Shown piece by piece: positions 45,889 to 57,338 of a DNA stretch of 64,000 nucleotides. This DNA is from Hymenochaete sp. R1. Taxonomy: Eukaryota; Basidiomycota; Agaricomycetes; Hymenochaetales; Hymenochaetaceae. The stretch spans positions 1 through 64,000 of the forward strand of contig JAFREE010000115.1 in NCBI GenBank assembly GCA_019400425.1, in the 5' to 3' direction. A program made the translations under genes and the position numbers. The notes beneath the pieces were generated by a model. It saw only the letters and a program-made list of their open reading frames with translations, was not told the origin of the DNA and did not search any database. The stretch's first letter is position 1; each line of letters begins with the position of its first letter.

Positions 45889-47076
45889 TTACTCAACAAG
45901 CCAGGATGGAAAAGCCGGGCCACGGGCTTTCTTGATCCAAGGACTGTCAGCGTCAGGATACTGCCATACCGCAAGACCCCCCGACCAGCCAGAATCCTTG
46001 GCCTGCTTCACACAGTCAGCAATCTTCTCCGGTTCCATGTATCCATTCTCCGCATCCTTAGCTTTAGCCGGTTTGCCGATGATAAGTTTGTTATAATCGA
46101 CTCCATTCGTAGCGATCTGTTTCAGTGCAATGTTTGGCACAGCGTCCCTCGATTCCTCGATGAGAGTATTACAATCTTCGAAATCCCCGTCATTGAAGAA
46201 TATGACGTTATACTGTACGAGTGTCAGTAGTTGCGTCAGATTTAGGAACCACTTCTCAGGAATCAAACTCGTACCCAATCAATCATATCTCCTACTTCCT
46301 TATTGACGTCCAGGTAACCACCATTTGGGTAGAAGTCTGGCGAGAACCAATGGGCTATAGCTGTCAAGAATATGAGCTCGTGCAAGCATAGCGGAACGAA
46401 TGACACTGGACACGTACGGGAATGGGTGAGGATATAATTTTCTCGAGGTAACTTTTCTCTCAGTTTCTTCGTGAACGTGACCAAGAAGTCTACTCCTGTT
46501 CTATCGCCAGATTCCATGACCAAAGCGTCCATGAAGGAAACCTCGATACCATCAAGATTATTGTCAATGACCCATTTCCCCATTGTCTCTGCCAGTTCCG
46601 ACGGGTCCTTTCCATCTGAGCTTGGTGTGTCCCTCGTACCGAATGCAGAGACAATGAGTTTAATGCCTGCCTCATTATACTGTTTTCTGAGGTCCGTGCG
46701 ATTGCTCGAATCAAGTGCGGCCCAGGCGCTGGCCTGATCGGAAGGGCCGGTAGACTCAAGCTCGGCAAGAGCGCTGCCAGTGGAGACGGGATTCGAGTCA
46801 GAATTAAAGAATGATGAATGTAGAGAACACTGACACGACCGTATATCCCTTCATTTTCGAGACGTCAGGGAGAACTCCATCGACAGGTTTATTGGAATAG
46901 ACCAGGAAGTGAGGACCGGATTTGGAGTCGCCCGACTCGGTACTAGACGGAGCTGATCCTGAACCTGTAGCCGTGCCAGAAGCGCTAGCAGAGCTTGACG
47001 ATTCACTGGACTGATCCGCTGCGAGTGCTAAGGAAATGAAAAGGCTCAGGGGAAGAGCGATTGTCGAGAGCCTCAT
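45889..47076 (-). CDS. GH18-like protein, catalytic residues lost
   Basis: Exons 47076-46835, 46773-46418, 46360-46275 and 46212-45889 give 335 residues. Exons 2 and 3 (356 and 86 bases) are exactly the size of those in the intact GH18 gene at 39-40 kb, and phases agree. MRLSTIALPLSLFISLALAA is a signal peptide followed by a short Ser-rich linker. The barrel is retained: FLVYSNKPVDGVLPDVSK, GYTVVALAELESTGPSDQ, IKLIVSAFGT, AHWFSPDFY, GDMIDWYNVIFFND, KLIIGKPAKAKDAE and GLAVWQYPDAD. The active-site segment, however, reads DLDGIEVSFMD. The catalytic Glu is Met, and two of the three aspartates are Glu and Ser. The frame is intact, so I infer a non-hydrolytic, possibly chitin-binding protein rather than a pseudogene. 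The intron 1 donor is GTCAGT. Confidence 0.83.
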
Positions 47077-48885
47077 GAAGGTCGGACTGCACTCGCGTGG
47101 TGATTATGGGTGTTGCGCAAGCTCTAAAAGATCAATCAGCGTTTGCGTGTGAAGAAGGATACGAGAGAAAAGAAAAAAGAGTAGGTCATAAAAGTCTTTA
47201 TTGATCATAGCAGCGCGAGACAATCGCAAAGAAAGGGTCGCCCTGAGCGTGTACATTTGGAAGCCAGGAACTCACAAACAAACATATACGACTTAACTAA
47301 CCAGTTCCAGAATGGGTTGGTAAAGTCATGGCAAAGCAACCAAGATGCGTAAGAACCGATCTCTTTCTGAAGCTAAAGAAATGCTTTTCTTTGCGTTGGT
47401 CCAAGGGGAAAGGCATGATTCACGATAAGGATCGAGATATTGTAATGCGTCTTAAGGTTAAATCGTGTCTTTGCGCTCGAAAAGTGGGAAGAATTGCGAC
47501 AACGGCGCATTGCAGGCTAAGGCAGCAAAACAAAGTGGATGACTATGTTAGGAACGTGTACAGTGATGCAAATGTTACCTGCGCTGATCGACCGCTTCGA
47601 GACAGAATGTCAGAATAGGTTTTGTCCTCGCCTCTGAGTTCGATATACATGGGTTGCGACTTCCTGGACGTTATTTTGGATTAAGGATAAGTTGTGTTCG
47701 AGTCAGTGGTCTGCGCGTAAATCTGAGAAGCAGCGTCCGGGAGTACTAGTACGGCGGGTTCAGGAAGAAAAGCTGAGGATTTGGGGAGACGCGACTTGCA
47801 ACTCTACTTGTGACGCCGACTTCCTCTCTCTGAGACTCCAGCGTGTCGCCATTCGCAACCGACTCATTGACCTCTCAACTCGCAGAAACGGAACAAAAGC
47901 TAATGAGATAATACACGTGTACTACTGTCAAGACGAGGGTGGAGGCGTTGAAGTGATGGAAAGTTATTGAGAAGGTTCCTGAAGGATGCTGTCTAGGTGT
48001 GCCTCGTTCAACTGCTTGTCTGTATCGACACCTGACGAAGCTTATAACCTTTCGTCTACTCTAGGTACTCAATGAGAACTAGTGTCTGTCTCTATCCGAG
48101 TGCTGAATGAACTTCATTTTACTTGCCCTTGTCGATGTAACACGGTCATGACCGAGAAGCATGTCCATCCCATAACGATCTTTATTTCCGAGGATGAGAC
48201 ACCGATGTGGGAGGGAGAGTACGTGTCAAGCTTGAGTGCACTTTCGGGCTTTCCGACCCTGCTCATATAGACGATATTCTTTCGTCAAATGCAAACACCA
48301 TTGGGTGAAGCTCAGGGTGTATTCGTCGGGCAAATGCCCGCGGCGCGTTTGGGCGAAACGAAGGGTGTGGACCTCCATCGCATTCTTGCATTGCCTTCGT
48401 AACGTCTGACTGGATATGGACCAAACCTTCATTCGTGTCTCCAGGCTCGAAGTGGGGTTTTTTTTTCTCGTCTCGAAAATAGGCAGAACATATGGCCGAA
48501 ATACTGCGTGGGATGGATATCTGCCGGAGAGAAGACTATTGAACCATTGACGGAGTTAATGTTCTATTTGATCACCAGTTCGTCTCTATTTCGTCGCTGC
48601 AACTCTGTACCCACTCTGACACTCCATTGAAGCTCTTCTGCAATGCTGTGCCACCAGTCTGTCGTGGACGAGTAGGTATGGCACTCTCTTCTGTTATACT
48701 TTATGGGCGGTTTCCTGCTTGTCAAAACATTTTCAGTATGCGTGTACCTTGCGCACTACGCCAAGAATAACATCTATACTCGATAATGCAAAGTCTTTAG
48801 CGCAAACCAATCAGTCGCACAAAAGGATGGACGCCCCTTCTAAACCTTGCAAGTCTTTGAGGTCTCTCTCTCATTAATACCGACA
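47077..48885. other. Intergenic, 1.8 kb, no supported gene
   Basis: Plus-strand frames at 47328-47618 and 47692-47970 and a minus-strand frame at 48226-48432 were read. None resembles the cluster families or any domain known to me, and no splice model joins them. Confidence 0.45.
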
Positions 48886-49497
48886 ATGTCCCCAGCCAGC
48901 GCTCCCAGCAAGATCTCCTTCGGGACAGCTTCCGACTACCAAAAGCTCCAGGAAGGAGGAAATTCTACCAACGTCGCCTTTTGTTTTCATGTTATGGATT
49001 CTGGGTACCTCGGCGATCGCAAATGGAAACCCGTGTCCAAGAAGAATGTCTCAGTCATGAAGTACAATATCTCGTACGATAAGATGGTTAACATGCTGTC
49101 GGATCATAAGAAGCGGACGACAATGCACGCGATCTTGAACCAGTACGACGGAAAACACATTATGATTTTTCTCGACCTTAATGGCTACCCCGTTCCACAG
49201 AAACAGCTGGCGTCGCTGTTAACGTTTTTCTGTCTTTTGGACAATAAACCATTATTGGATGTGCTAGAGAAGAGGTGCAAGTTCGTTTATGAGGAGTTTC
49301 CCCATCTTAAAACGATTGTTCCTCTCAAATTGAGGGAGATGCTGGAGGCGGAGGACAGGGCATTCGACGTATCGATCCTTGATCGATTTCCGGACGTTAA
49401 GGAGGCTTTGAAGAAGAAAGAATACGAGCGTGTATGGGCTGATATATTGAAGAAAGTAGATGAGAATATGAACGGCGGAAGAGGAGCAAAATCCTAG
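48886..49497 (+). CDS. Accessory family, subgroup B, copy B2 (unknown)
   Basis: A single-exon gene of 203 residues. I chose the ATG at 48886 (MSPASAPSKISFGTASDY) because it aligns with the B1 start; the frame opens 13 codons earlier. Shared blocks with B1 include FCFHVMDSGYL, SKKNVSVMKYNISYD, GKHIMIFLDLNG, TFFCLLDNKPLLDVLEKRC, YEEFPHLKTIVPLKL, REMLEAEDRAFD and YERVWADILKKV. No catalytic, secretory or membrane features are seen. Its closest family neighbour is over 3.6 kb away, with the inactive GH18 gene in between. The function is unknown. Confidence 0.75.
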   Translation: MSPASAPSKISFGTASDYQKLQEGGNSTNVAFCFHVMDSGYLGDRKWKPVSKKNVSVMKYNISYDKMVNMLSDHKKRTTMHAILNQYDGKHIMIFLDLNGYPVPQKQLASLLTFFCLLDNKPLLDVLEKRCKFVYEEFPHLKTIVPLKLREMLEAEDRAFDVSILDRFPDVKEALKKKEYERVWADILKKVDENMNGGRGAKS

Positions 49498-50367
49498 TAA
49501 TCACGTACATATAGCCTGTGCCTTTTTCTGTTGATAATTGAGCGGGTCTCAAATGTACTTTTGTTGCCTATATGCAAGATGGCGTCTGCTCATCGTTACC
49601 TACAGCGTTTCGAGTATGATGCTACATTTATTCTATTTCACCACACAAAAGGGAAGGCGTGCCATGATGACGCAATAAGTAACGACATCAAAGTCCCGAG
49701 AGAAGTCGCGCTTCCACTTCCTCGTCTGCCTCTGCCTCTGACGACGATGTTCGACGCAAACACGGGTCAAATCCATTCTTCGGAAACTCTTCATACCCTC
49801 TCGTTGTTATCATGCATCATTCGGTCGATTGGGATGAGCATTTTGTATCAGTCTTTTAAGAAGCGGAGTGAACCAGCGAGAAGCCTTGCTCGAGAAGAAT
49901 GATATTTAAAAGGTGCGTGGGTGTCCCTCTGCCCAGCGACGTCGTCCTGAAGATTCTATTTGCATACTAGTAATACTCAAGCATGATGCACTGCAAGCAC
50001 CAATGTTGTTTAGTGGCACACCATGCGTCGACGATCCACCAAGGATCCGCCTTACCCTCGTCGCTGTCTCTGCCGCATCTCCGACCCTAGAGTCCATCGT
50101 TTTGCTCGCTTTTCCCGGTTGAGAATACGTCCATCTGTCGGTTGAAAAATTTTAGCACTAGTCTTTGGATGAGCTATCGGCTTTCCGCTCGCGTGCGCCA
50201 CATAGTCCGAGTGACTTCTACTTCTTTCTTTTTCCCCGTTGCGCCATCACCGTGTGGCGTGTCCCCAGTGCACGATTCGGACTCACCGCACACTCATAGA
50301 CGAAACGAAATAGTCAACATTCGAGAGAAGGAAGCCTCCCTCCACCAACGACGATTACTTCGAGGAG
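49498..50367. other. Intergenic
   Basis: A plus-strand frame at 49531-49902 has no domain support. GATATTTAAAAGG at about 49901 could be a distant TATA-like site for C1. No gene supported. Confidence 0.5.
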
Positions 50368-51294
50368 ATGGAGAAACAACCAGAGCCTCTTCGTTCGGTC
50401 GACGGCACAGCTCAAGTCGGCGGCAAGGATGAACATATAGGAAAACGCCAGAAGCTAAAATCGCAGGTTCGTGAGCTCGCGCGAAGAATAGGTCTTCCCG
50501 AAAACGAATTTGTCAGTGATAGTGATGAGGCCGACGAGACTGACGGTGACGACTCCCCCAAACTCAGAGTCGACCTCGGAAAGAACGCGTCGTTCAAGGC
50601 CATCCTTCACGGCCATATACCGCTGAACGCTCTCAAGAAAAAGCTCCGGCGATGGGATAGTACAGGGCTTGTGATCATCGTCGTAGATGATACTGACACT
50701 CGTTTGCTACCGGAGGGCGCTGGCGAGGACAACAACGCGAACGAGCCTGGGAAGCATATTATTACCTACAGCGATTTGTTGGAGGTCTATAGCTCAGCAA
50801 GCCATCGAAAAGAGTTTCGCGAGACGTACGTCAAATCCTCCACCGGACACATCTTCCTCGTTTTTGCGTTCACCGACAAGGACAAGAAGAAGAAAACAGG
50901 ACAAACTCTCGGCGCGTTCCTCATGTTGCTATCCATCCTCTGCAAGAAACCCATCCATGTCACTTGGGTCTGCTATGCGAGTCTATTCAGAAACACGTTC
51001 AGCAAAAACACGGTTAGGACATCATCGGCCTATCAAAAGGCGAGCCCTCTCAAGTGTCACGTCATACTCGATGGCGACCATCGTGTATTTGGCTCAAAAT
51101 TTGTCGAGGAGGCCAACGGGGGAATGGTGCCTTCGTCAGCATTCGGGAGATGGGGAAGTCTCAAGGAATTAGGGGCTAAGGAAGATGACGACGAAGCATG
51201 GTGGAAGGGAATGAATGCTCGGAACCGGTGTGGGGAAGTACGCAGTGAAAGGAAGATGGATAGAGAGGGCTATATGTATGTCAAGCGCATATAA
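50368..51294 (+). CDS. Accessory family, subgroup C, copy C1 (unknown)
   Basis: A single-exon gene of 308 residues, the longest member. A charged N-terminal extension (KRQKLKSQVRELARRIG, then an acidic SDSDEADETDGDD) precedes the part shared with C2: ASFKAILHGHIPLNA, RRWDSTGLVIIVVDDTD, IITYSDLLEVYSS, KEFRETYV, IFLVFAF, TLGAFLMLLSILCKKPIHV, SPLKCHVILDGDHRVFGSKF and SSAFGRW. The second half follows the A/B order (F-rich strand, hydrophobic helix, P-I-H-V, Fx3F, SP...C...L.GD..VFG, WW near the end), so I place it in the same superfamily with moderate confidence. No catalytic motif, signal peptide or membrane helix can be assigned. Confidence 0.75.
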   Translation: MEKQPEPLRSVDGTAQVGGKDEHIGKRQKLKSQVRELARRIGLPENEFVSDSDEADETDGDDSPKLRVDLGKNASFKAILHGHIPLNALKKKLRRWDSTGLVIIVVDDTDTRLLPEGAGEDNNANEPGKHIITYSDLLEVYSSASHRKEFRETYVKSSTGHIFLVFAFTDKDKKKKTGQTLGAFLMLLSILCKKPIHVTWVCYASLFRNTFSKNTVRTSSAYQKASPLKCHVILDGDHRVFGSKFVEEANGGMVPSSAFGRWGSLKELGAKEDDDEAWWKGMNARNRCGEVRSERKMDREGYMYVKRI

Positions 51295-52028
51295 ATCTCT
51301 CGCAAGTTGTATTGATATTGTGAGCGCCTCTTCAAGAGAGCTGGAGAGACATTAATTGACGTATTGACAGAATCATAGTGCTGTCGTTATGTTCTTATAC
51401 CAAGGTGGCAACTTCATCGCAGTTATGCGTCCGTGTGCAATATATGGTCCATTCTTGGATCCCTTTTATATATCGAGTTCTTTAACGTCGCATCGACAGG
51501 CTCTCCGAACGCCAACCTCTTAATGCTTACTCTTTTTTAACCTTTCCATTTAAAACGCAAACCCACGAACCCTTGCTTCTCTACTTGTTCCAATTCATAA
51601 CTCGTAGCCTCATGCATGACGATAAATCCAATCAGTAGGGTCTGGGCCCTATTTAATGACTGGTGTGTCTCTTCCCCATCGCTCTTGCAGGGTGTCTTTG
51701 ATTCACTTGCTTCACTTTATTCAGATGCGATGCGTTAGCGAAGTGCGGATAATCAACATCCTTATCGTGCTGATAACTAAGCGCGTACTACACCCTCATC
51801 GATCAGCAGTCAATTGAGCTCTCCGCGCAACGACCACGATAAGCTAACGTATTTTTTTTCGGTATGTGGCGCTTGGAATTGTTGTACGGAATACTCCATA
51901 TGCATAGTGAATTTCTTCCCCGTTAACGATAGGCTATGTGGCGCTCTTGCAGCGGCCACTCGCGTTCCCCATACCCGTAAATAAACCCAAGGAACCCTGA
52001 GACACAACCTCCTCTGTCAAAGCGCAAT
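51295..52028. other. Intergenic between C1 and C2
   Basis: No gene seen. A short minus-strand frame (51810-52007) has no support. The sequence is the 3' flank of C1 and the promoter of C2. Confidence 0.5.
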
Positions 52029-52817
52029 ATGGCCGCTATCGATAACACGGGTGCAAGGGAGAAGAAGAAAGACTCGACCCCTATCGACGTCGCTGGATCA
52101 AAGACTGATCAGCCTCAAGCGGGTGCACTGGTCCTTAGTAGACGCAGGCTTACGGTGGAGATCGGAAATGCAGCGTCGTTTGAAACGATTCTCCAGGGCC
52201 GGCGACCGCGCAACGCCTGTGGCGAGAGATGGGACGGTGATGGACTTAACATCAATGTTGTCGACGACTCAGACGATCGCACCCCATTCCAACGTGAGGA
52301 CGACGACGGAAATAAAAATAACAGGATTATTATCAGTTACAGCAATTTGACGGCGATCTTCCGTTCAAAGAGTCTCCGCAAGCAGTTTCGAGAGGCCCAT
52401 ATCCCGGCCGGGACACGTTTCATCTTCCTCGTCCTCGCCTTCAACAACGTAAACGAAAATGCTGGACGGACTCTCGCTGCTTTTCTTATGATGTTCTCCG
52501 TCATTGGAATTCAACCGATCCACGTCGCTTGGATCAACTACAAAGTCCTATTCGATTATTGTTTCACGGAGTATAGAACAGCGAGTCCGCATAACTGTTA
52601 CGCCATGCTCGAAGGGGACCACCACGTGTTTGGCTCGAAGTTCGTTGAGGAGGATGGGGAGAAGGTATCTTCGTCTGCGTTTGGAAGATGGGATCTGGGA
52701 AACACTGAAGTGCCGAAAGATGATGATGAGCAATGGTGGGGAATGGTGAAGATAAGGTGCGGGAGAAAGTTCTGTGAACACCGATACGCTAAAAAGGGCT
52801 ATGTTCACCTCAAATAA
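52029..52817 (+). CDS. Accessory family, subgroup C, copy C2 (unknown)
   Basis: A single-exon gene of 262 residues (MAAIDNTGAREKKKDST). It lacks the long charged extension of C1 but matches it through ASFETILQGRRPRNA, RWDGDGLNINVVDDSD, IIISYSNLTAIF, KQFREAHI, FIFLVLAFNN, TLAAFLMMFSVIGIQPIHV, SPHNCYAMLEGDHHVFGSKF and SSAFGRW. The C-terminus carries the acidic DDDEQWWG followed by a basic end. C1 and C2 are in tandem and about 730 bases apart. I recognise no described domain. C2 marks the right edge of the accessory cluster. Confidence 0.75.
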   Translation: MAAIDNTGAREKKKDSTPIDVAGSKTDQPQAGALVLSRRRLTVEIGNAASFETILQGRRPRNACGERWDGDGLNINVVDDSDDRTPFQREDDDGNKNNRIIISYSNLTAIFRSKSLRKQFREAHIPAGTRFIFLVLAFNNVNENAGRTLAAFLMMFSVIGIQPIHVAWINYKVLFDYCFTEYRTASPHNCYAMLEGDHHVFGSKFVEEDGEKVSSSAFGRWDLGNTEVPKDDDEQWWGMVKIRCGRKFCEHRYAKKGYVHLK

Positions 52818-54530
52818 AAAAAGGTATTGTACTTCTGTAAATGTATTTTTTTTTATCAAGAACCTCTGATTAACGAAAGATCTCTTTCTAAACAGTGATT
52901 TATAGCGGGAATGGATGCCGACCATGCTCATAAGATGGGTTGTTGTGTTTGCTTGATCAATATGACGCTGTGACCCATCGAAACTTACAGCAAGCTGCAT
53001 TATCATACTCGCTGCTTTGCAATCTGACTGGTTCTTTTACCGTGTTCTTGACAGTGGGCGGGTACTCTGAAATGACAATTGATAAGCCCTAAACCACCGT
53101 TTCTCACACTCACGCTCACTCACATCCGGTACACTTTCGTTCGGAATAAAAGCGACGTGATAATATTTGCCCAAGCAACCTTCGGGTCAACATCTTTACA
53201 ATCCGGTCCCGGAAAAGTTGCCTTCGAATATTCAGGTACGAGCAGGAAAATCTATGAGGGCGAAAGGCGGGTCAGAAGACTCCTCGCTGCGGCGTCGTGC
53301 CTAATTATAATCGCAACACGGGAGCAGAAACATATTACTCGGAGTAACAGGACTCAGGACCCTCCGTGCGCTTCTCTCCCTTTCCCCGCAATCTCCGTCG
53401 TCAGATTTCAACACGGCTGGTACGGATACAAGCAAAATTATTCCTTTCCAGCCTTCCTCCGACGTTCTAGCGTTGCGCAAATCGAATCGACTTTCAGGCA
53501 CTGCCTCCCCTCCTTCCGCCCCCTTCTGCCTCCTCCTGGGGGTCTGGGAACCTTCCGCTTCTTCCAAGAACGTGAATTCTTTTTCGAAGCTGAATTGAAA
53601 TGGATTTGATGCTGGGAACGCGGGAGACGGAAGAAGCGAAGGAGGAGGAGGATAGACCGATAAAAGCTCATGCTCGGGACTGACCCTTTGACTTCGAGGG
53701 ATATGGATAATTGAGGGATCGCGCGGAACCGGGGACGATAATCTTGTTCTATATTTGTGGGCCTGTGCTCTGCTGTAGTAAGTTCCGTTGTCGATCATTT
53801 GTATGAGCGCTACCCAATGGAACATGAACAAAAACTCGGAGATAGCGGTTCAGAACCTCCTGAGCACTCATTGACTCAATATCCGCCACCCCCTATTCCG
53901 CATTCTATTCGTGTGTGTTTTTTTGTTTCTCTGCGCCATATGGAATTGCGTAGGGACCCGTTGATAGTCATGGTCCATGCGTAGCGTGTAGCAATAATAG
54001 TCCAAGAAGAATGGTGAGCGTGCTTTGAACGTCGTTGGGCTGATAAGGGACGATTTCATCCACTGTGCCCTTTTGCCTTCTCGGTGCCGAGACGATGATG
54101 AAATGAGTTATCTCGGTGTTGTTCCTGAGAATAAAATACGACATCAGATACCTATATCATGGGTCTCGCACGTAACAAATGCAGAAGCCACTCCAGATCG
54201 CTGGAAACACCAGATAAGTGATAAGACAGCCAGAAGCGAGTGACTTGGACAAGTATGTGAACTCGGCAAGATATGCGATGTCTAATCTTGAACGATTCGC
54301 CGAAATCGGGAAGTCGAAGCATAAGGGTTGTCTATCACGTTGGTCTACTCTGGAGCAACGTCTTCCATATGCATCGCGCATGGTCACTGTAATTCAAGAA
54401 TACCATTTTCTGTGCAAGTCGGCATCAACGATACGCGCATTTTCTGAGTAAATCCAGAACATACGTACTATCGGTCAAGACCACGCGCCACATTAGCATG
54501 GTCGTGGTTTGTGTGCGAAAAATTATATTA

Positions 54531-54631
54531 ATGCCCTCGCCTTTTTGAAATTGAGATCTCCCCTGTTTTTTAAGACTCCGGATCCGATCGATCGTATGTG
54601 CCGCTCAATCTCGATTTCAAAAGGGGAGCAT
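54531..54631. repeat. Imperfect inverted repeat (about 27-base arms)
   Basis: The left arm (54531-54557) and the right arm (54604-54631) are reverse complements except for a few mismatches and a small gap; both contain a TTTTGAAAT.GAGAT core. The spacer of about 46 bases includes GATCGATCG. It could form a hairpin in RNA or mark a small decayed element. Confidence 0.55.
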
Positions 54632-57318
54632 GAGCAACGTTAGGGGTACCGCCTGGAGTCGAGAACTCGAGAATGGAATTTGTAAATGAAAATGCAAATG
54701 CAAATCCTGCGATATAATCTCGTTGGTTAGTTCGGAATTATGTGCATGGCACGATACGACCATACTCACTTCAATAATACAAATTCACGTCGTTGATACG
54801 ATGTAACGAAAACATTAGACTCATCGGCCACATGTACTGTGTTTTTTTAAGAAGTACAGTACACACATGGTGGGTACGAACAACTCGGTTATCGACGACC
54901 CGGATCTGAGTTTCCATTCGAGCGTGATAAAATCGGACCATGGTCAAAGCCCTAAACGGAAGGACACATGGACACACCGTCGAATTAGCAATATTAAAAT
55001 CATATGATTGAAATGAAAACAAAAACCATCGTAGCAACGCCAAGTCGGCTACGGATACTTACATGGGCCAACAAAAGGGAAACAAAGAGAGTGGAGAGTG
55101 AATTGAAGCGGGCCGCTCGTAGGCGTGCAAGAGAAGAAAGGGGAGAAAGGTGGTATGCGTGCGCACCTCGATATATTTGCCCGACAGCTTCGCCATGCGG
55201 AAACGATACCATTTGAGCATACCTGGCTACAATGGACGCGCATATATTACATCCAGAGTGCGTATTGCTCTCCTTTTCCAAAACACGAATGTCTATTAGC
55301 GTCCGTCTCTGGGACTTTACCGTTGGCCGAAGCAGCTTGGGAGCATGCGTCTGTGCCTGAGTCTGTGTCGAGCCGTACATACCGGTAGTGATACTCGGAC
55401 ATTGATCTGACATTTCACTTTAACAGGTTTCTCAGGCTCAGTGAACCAAACCTTGTAGAACCCTCCATCCCCTAACACAATGGAATCGACCGAATGACAG
55501 GAGACAGGGACTTACTTCACATATCATATCATATCATTATCACTGGGGGTATCAAGTTAACGGGCCCTTTGCCAATGCAGCCCAGCCCGGACCGGATCAC
55601 AATACCCGTTTGACCCGTTCCCATTCTCGTTTCCGTCCCACACGATCATAACATTAATATTGCATATGCCTCCGCATGATTGGTAGTGAAAGCGGGGTTG
55701 GGGAAAGGTGTATCTCCGGGATGCGAGGGAGGGGGGAGAATCATCGGACTTGTTCTCTCCCTACTCATCCACCCTTCGCACACTCGGATTTGTGTGTCGA
55801 CACTGAGCATCGAGCACCGACGCTGCACCGTAGCGTACCTAAGATTAATATATCAATATCGAATATCGATTATTGGTAACGCATGTCTCGGAAGCGGGTA
55901 TGAGTTATAAACTCACATGCATCGTTTTATAAATGAGGGTTGCGGGGAAAGAGGAGGAGATGAGCTTTGGAAAAGCCACCGAGTTCTGAGGGGGGGGGGG
56001 GACTCGTGATGCTCGCGACGCACGGACGTACGGACGCAACGACTCACGCGCTCTCGGTCGGCATCGCCGGAATTTTTTTGTTTTTATCTATATGTGTATC
56101 TTTATCTGTATCTATATCCGGTTTCATCAGTTCGATAATTCACCGACTGTTCCCAAGACACACGCACGCGAATAAAAGGAGGTGTTTGGTGCGTTTGGTG
56201 GTAAAGACGGATGTCAGACGGATGGTGTGTGGTGGGAGAAAAGACAAGTGGGTTGTAAAAAAAAAGTAAAGAGGTGGAAAAGCACAGTGGACGCACCTAA
56301 GGCTCCGCATGTGTTCTTCATCGCCATCTTCATCTCTCCGTCGCCCTCTTTCCCAACTCGCAATCACCGATGTCGAATCCAAGAACAGAACAGAACAAGC
56401 CAAGTCAGAGGTCTAGATTAGCGCGACAGCGCCAAAAAACAATAAAATCGAATGGAGAAAAAAGGACGTATGTCCTGTCCGTTGTCCTGTCATGTCAGCG
56501 GGATTGTACTATTTTCTCCTTCATTTCTCCTCTGGCTACGTTCTTCGCATTTTGCGTTTTCCGTCCGTCCGTCCCGTCCGGTGTACGACACTTGAACGCT
56601 TCTGGCTGGCGGGTAAATGCAGCAGCAACAACGGTAGTGGTGGTCGTCCGGTCGGAGATAAGATCCGCAAACTAGATACTTGCTTTAGTGCTTTGTGGTT
56701 CCGTCGAGGTTTGAAGCCAAGCAGCCCGAAAGCGCCAAGCGCCAAGTAAGGAAGTAACTAAGATGATGTGTGAAAGACCGGTCAAAACGCGACGTCTCTA
56801 GGAGCCTGTTCCAATTCAGGTTCCGGTTTTGGATTTGGTTCTGGCTTTTTTCTTTGGTTCCGGGTCGGGGCTGAGGTTGAGGCGGTTGTCAAATTCAGCC
56901 ATATCGACGGCCGAGGGGAGAGGATATTAGAAGAGCCCGCGCTAGAAAGGAGGTTGGGGGTGCCAATATTTCGAAGGTGATATGATGTTATTGGAACGCC
57001 TCCCTAGTTAAGCTGAGACGTTGAGGGTTTGTGAGGCGGTTAAGTTGAGCAAGTACATATGGTCTCCGACTTCAGACTTCCGGCTTCTGACCTCTGAGGT
57101 TTTTTTGAGTCTGATCCGGCACATGCACATACACGAGGTCTAGCTATATCCGAGTCGTACGAACGCCAAACCAGGACGTTCGGAGCGGTCTCAGATAAAG
57201 TAGCTGCAAGAGAAGAAGAAGAAAAAAGAAGGTTGATCGGTCGGTGATGTTTTTTTTTTTCGTTAGGGGGTGGGGAGAGTCTCAGAGTCGGAGTCAGAGT
57301 GTGCCAGTTGCAATTGTT

Positions 57319-57338
57319 GACGACGACGACGACGACGA
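57319..57338. repeat. (GAC)n microsatellite
   Basis: A run of six to seven uninterrupted GAC triplets lies in non-coding sequence, close to other purine-rich simple stretches. Confidence 0.8.

Noticed and set aside
47328..47970. Two plus-strand frames between GH18 gene 2 and B2
   Set aside because: They show no resemblance to the cluster families, no domain and no splice model. Probably chance.
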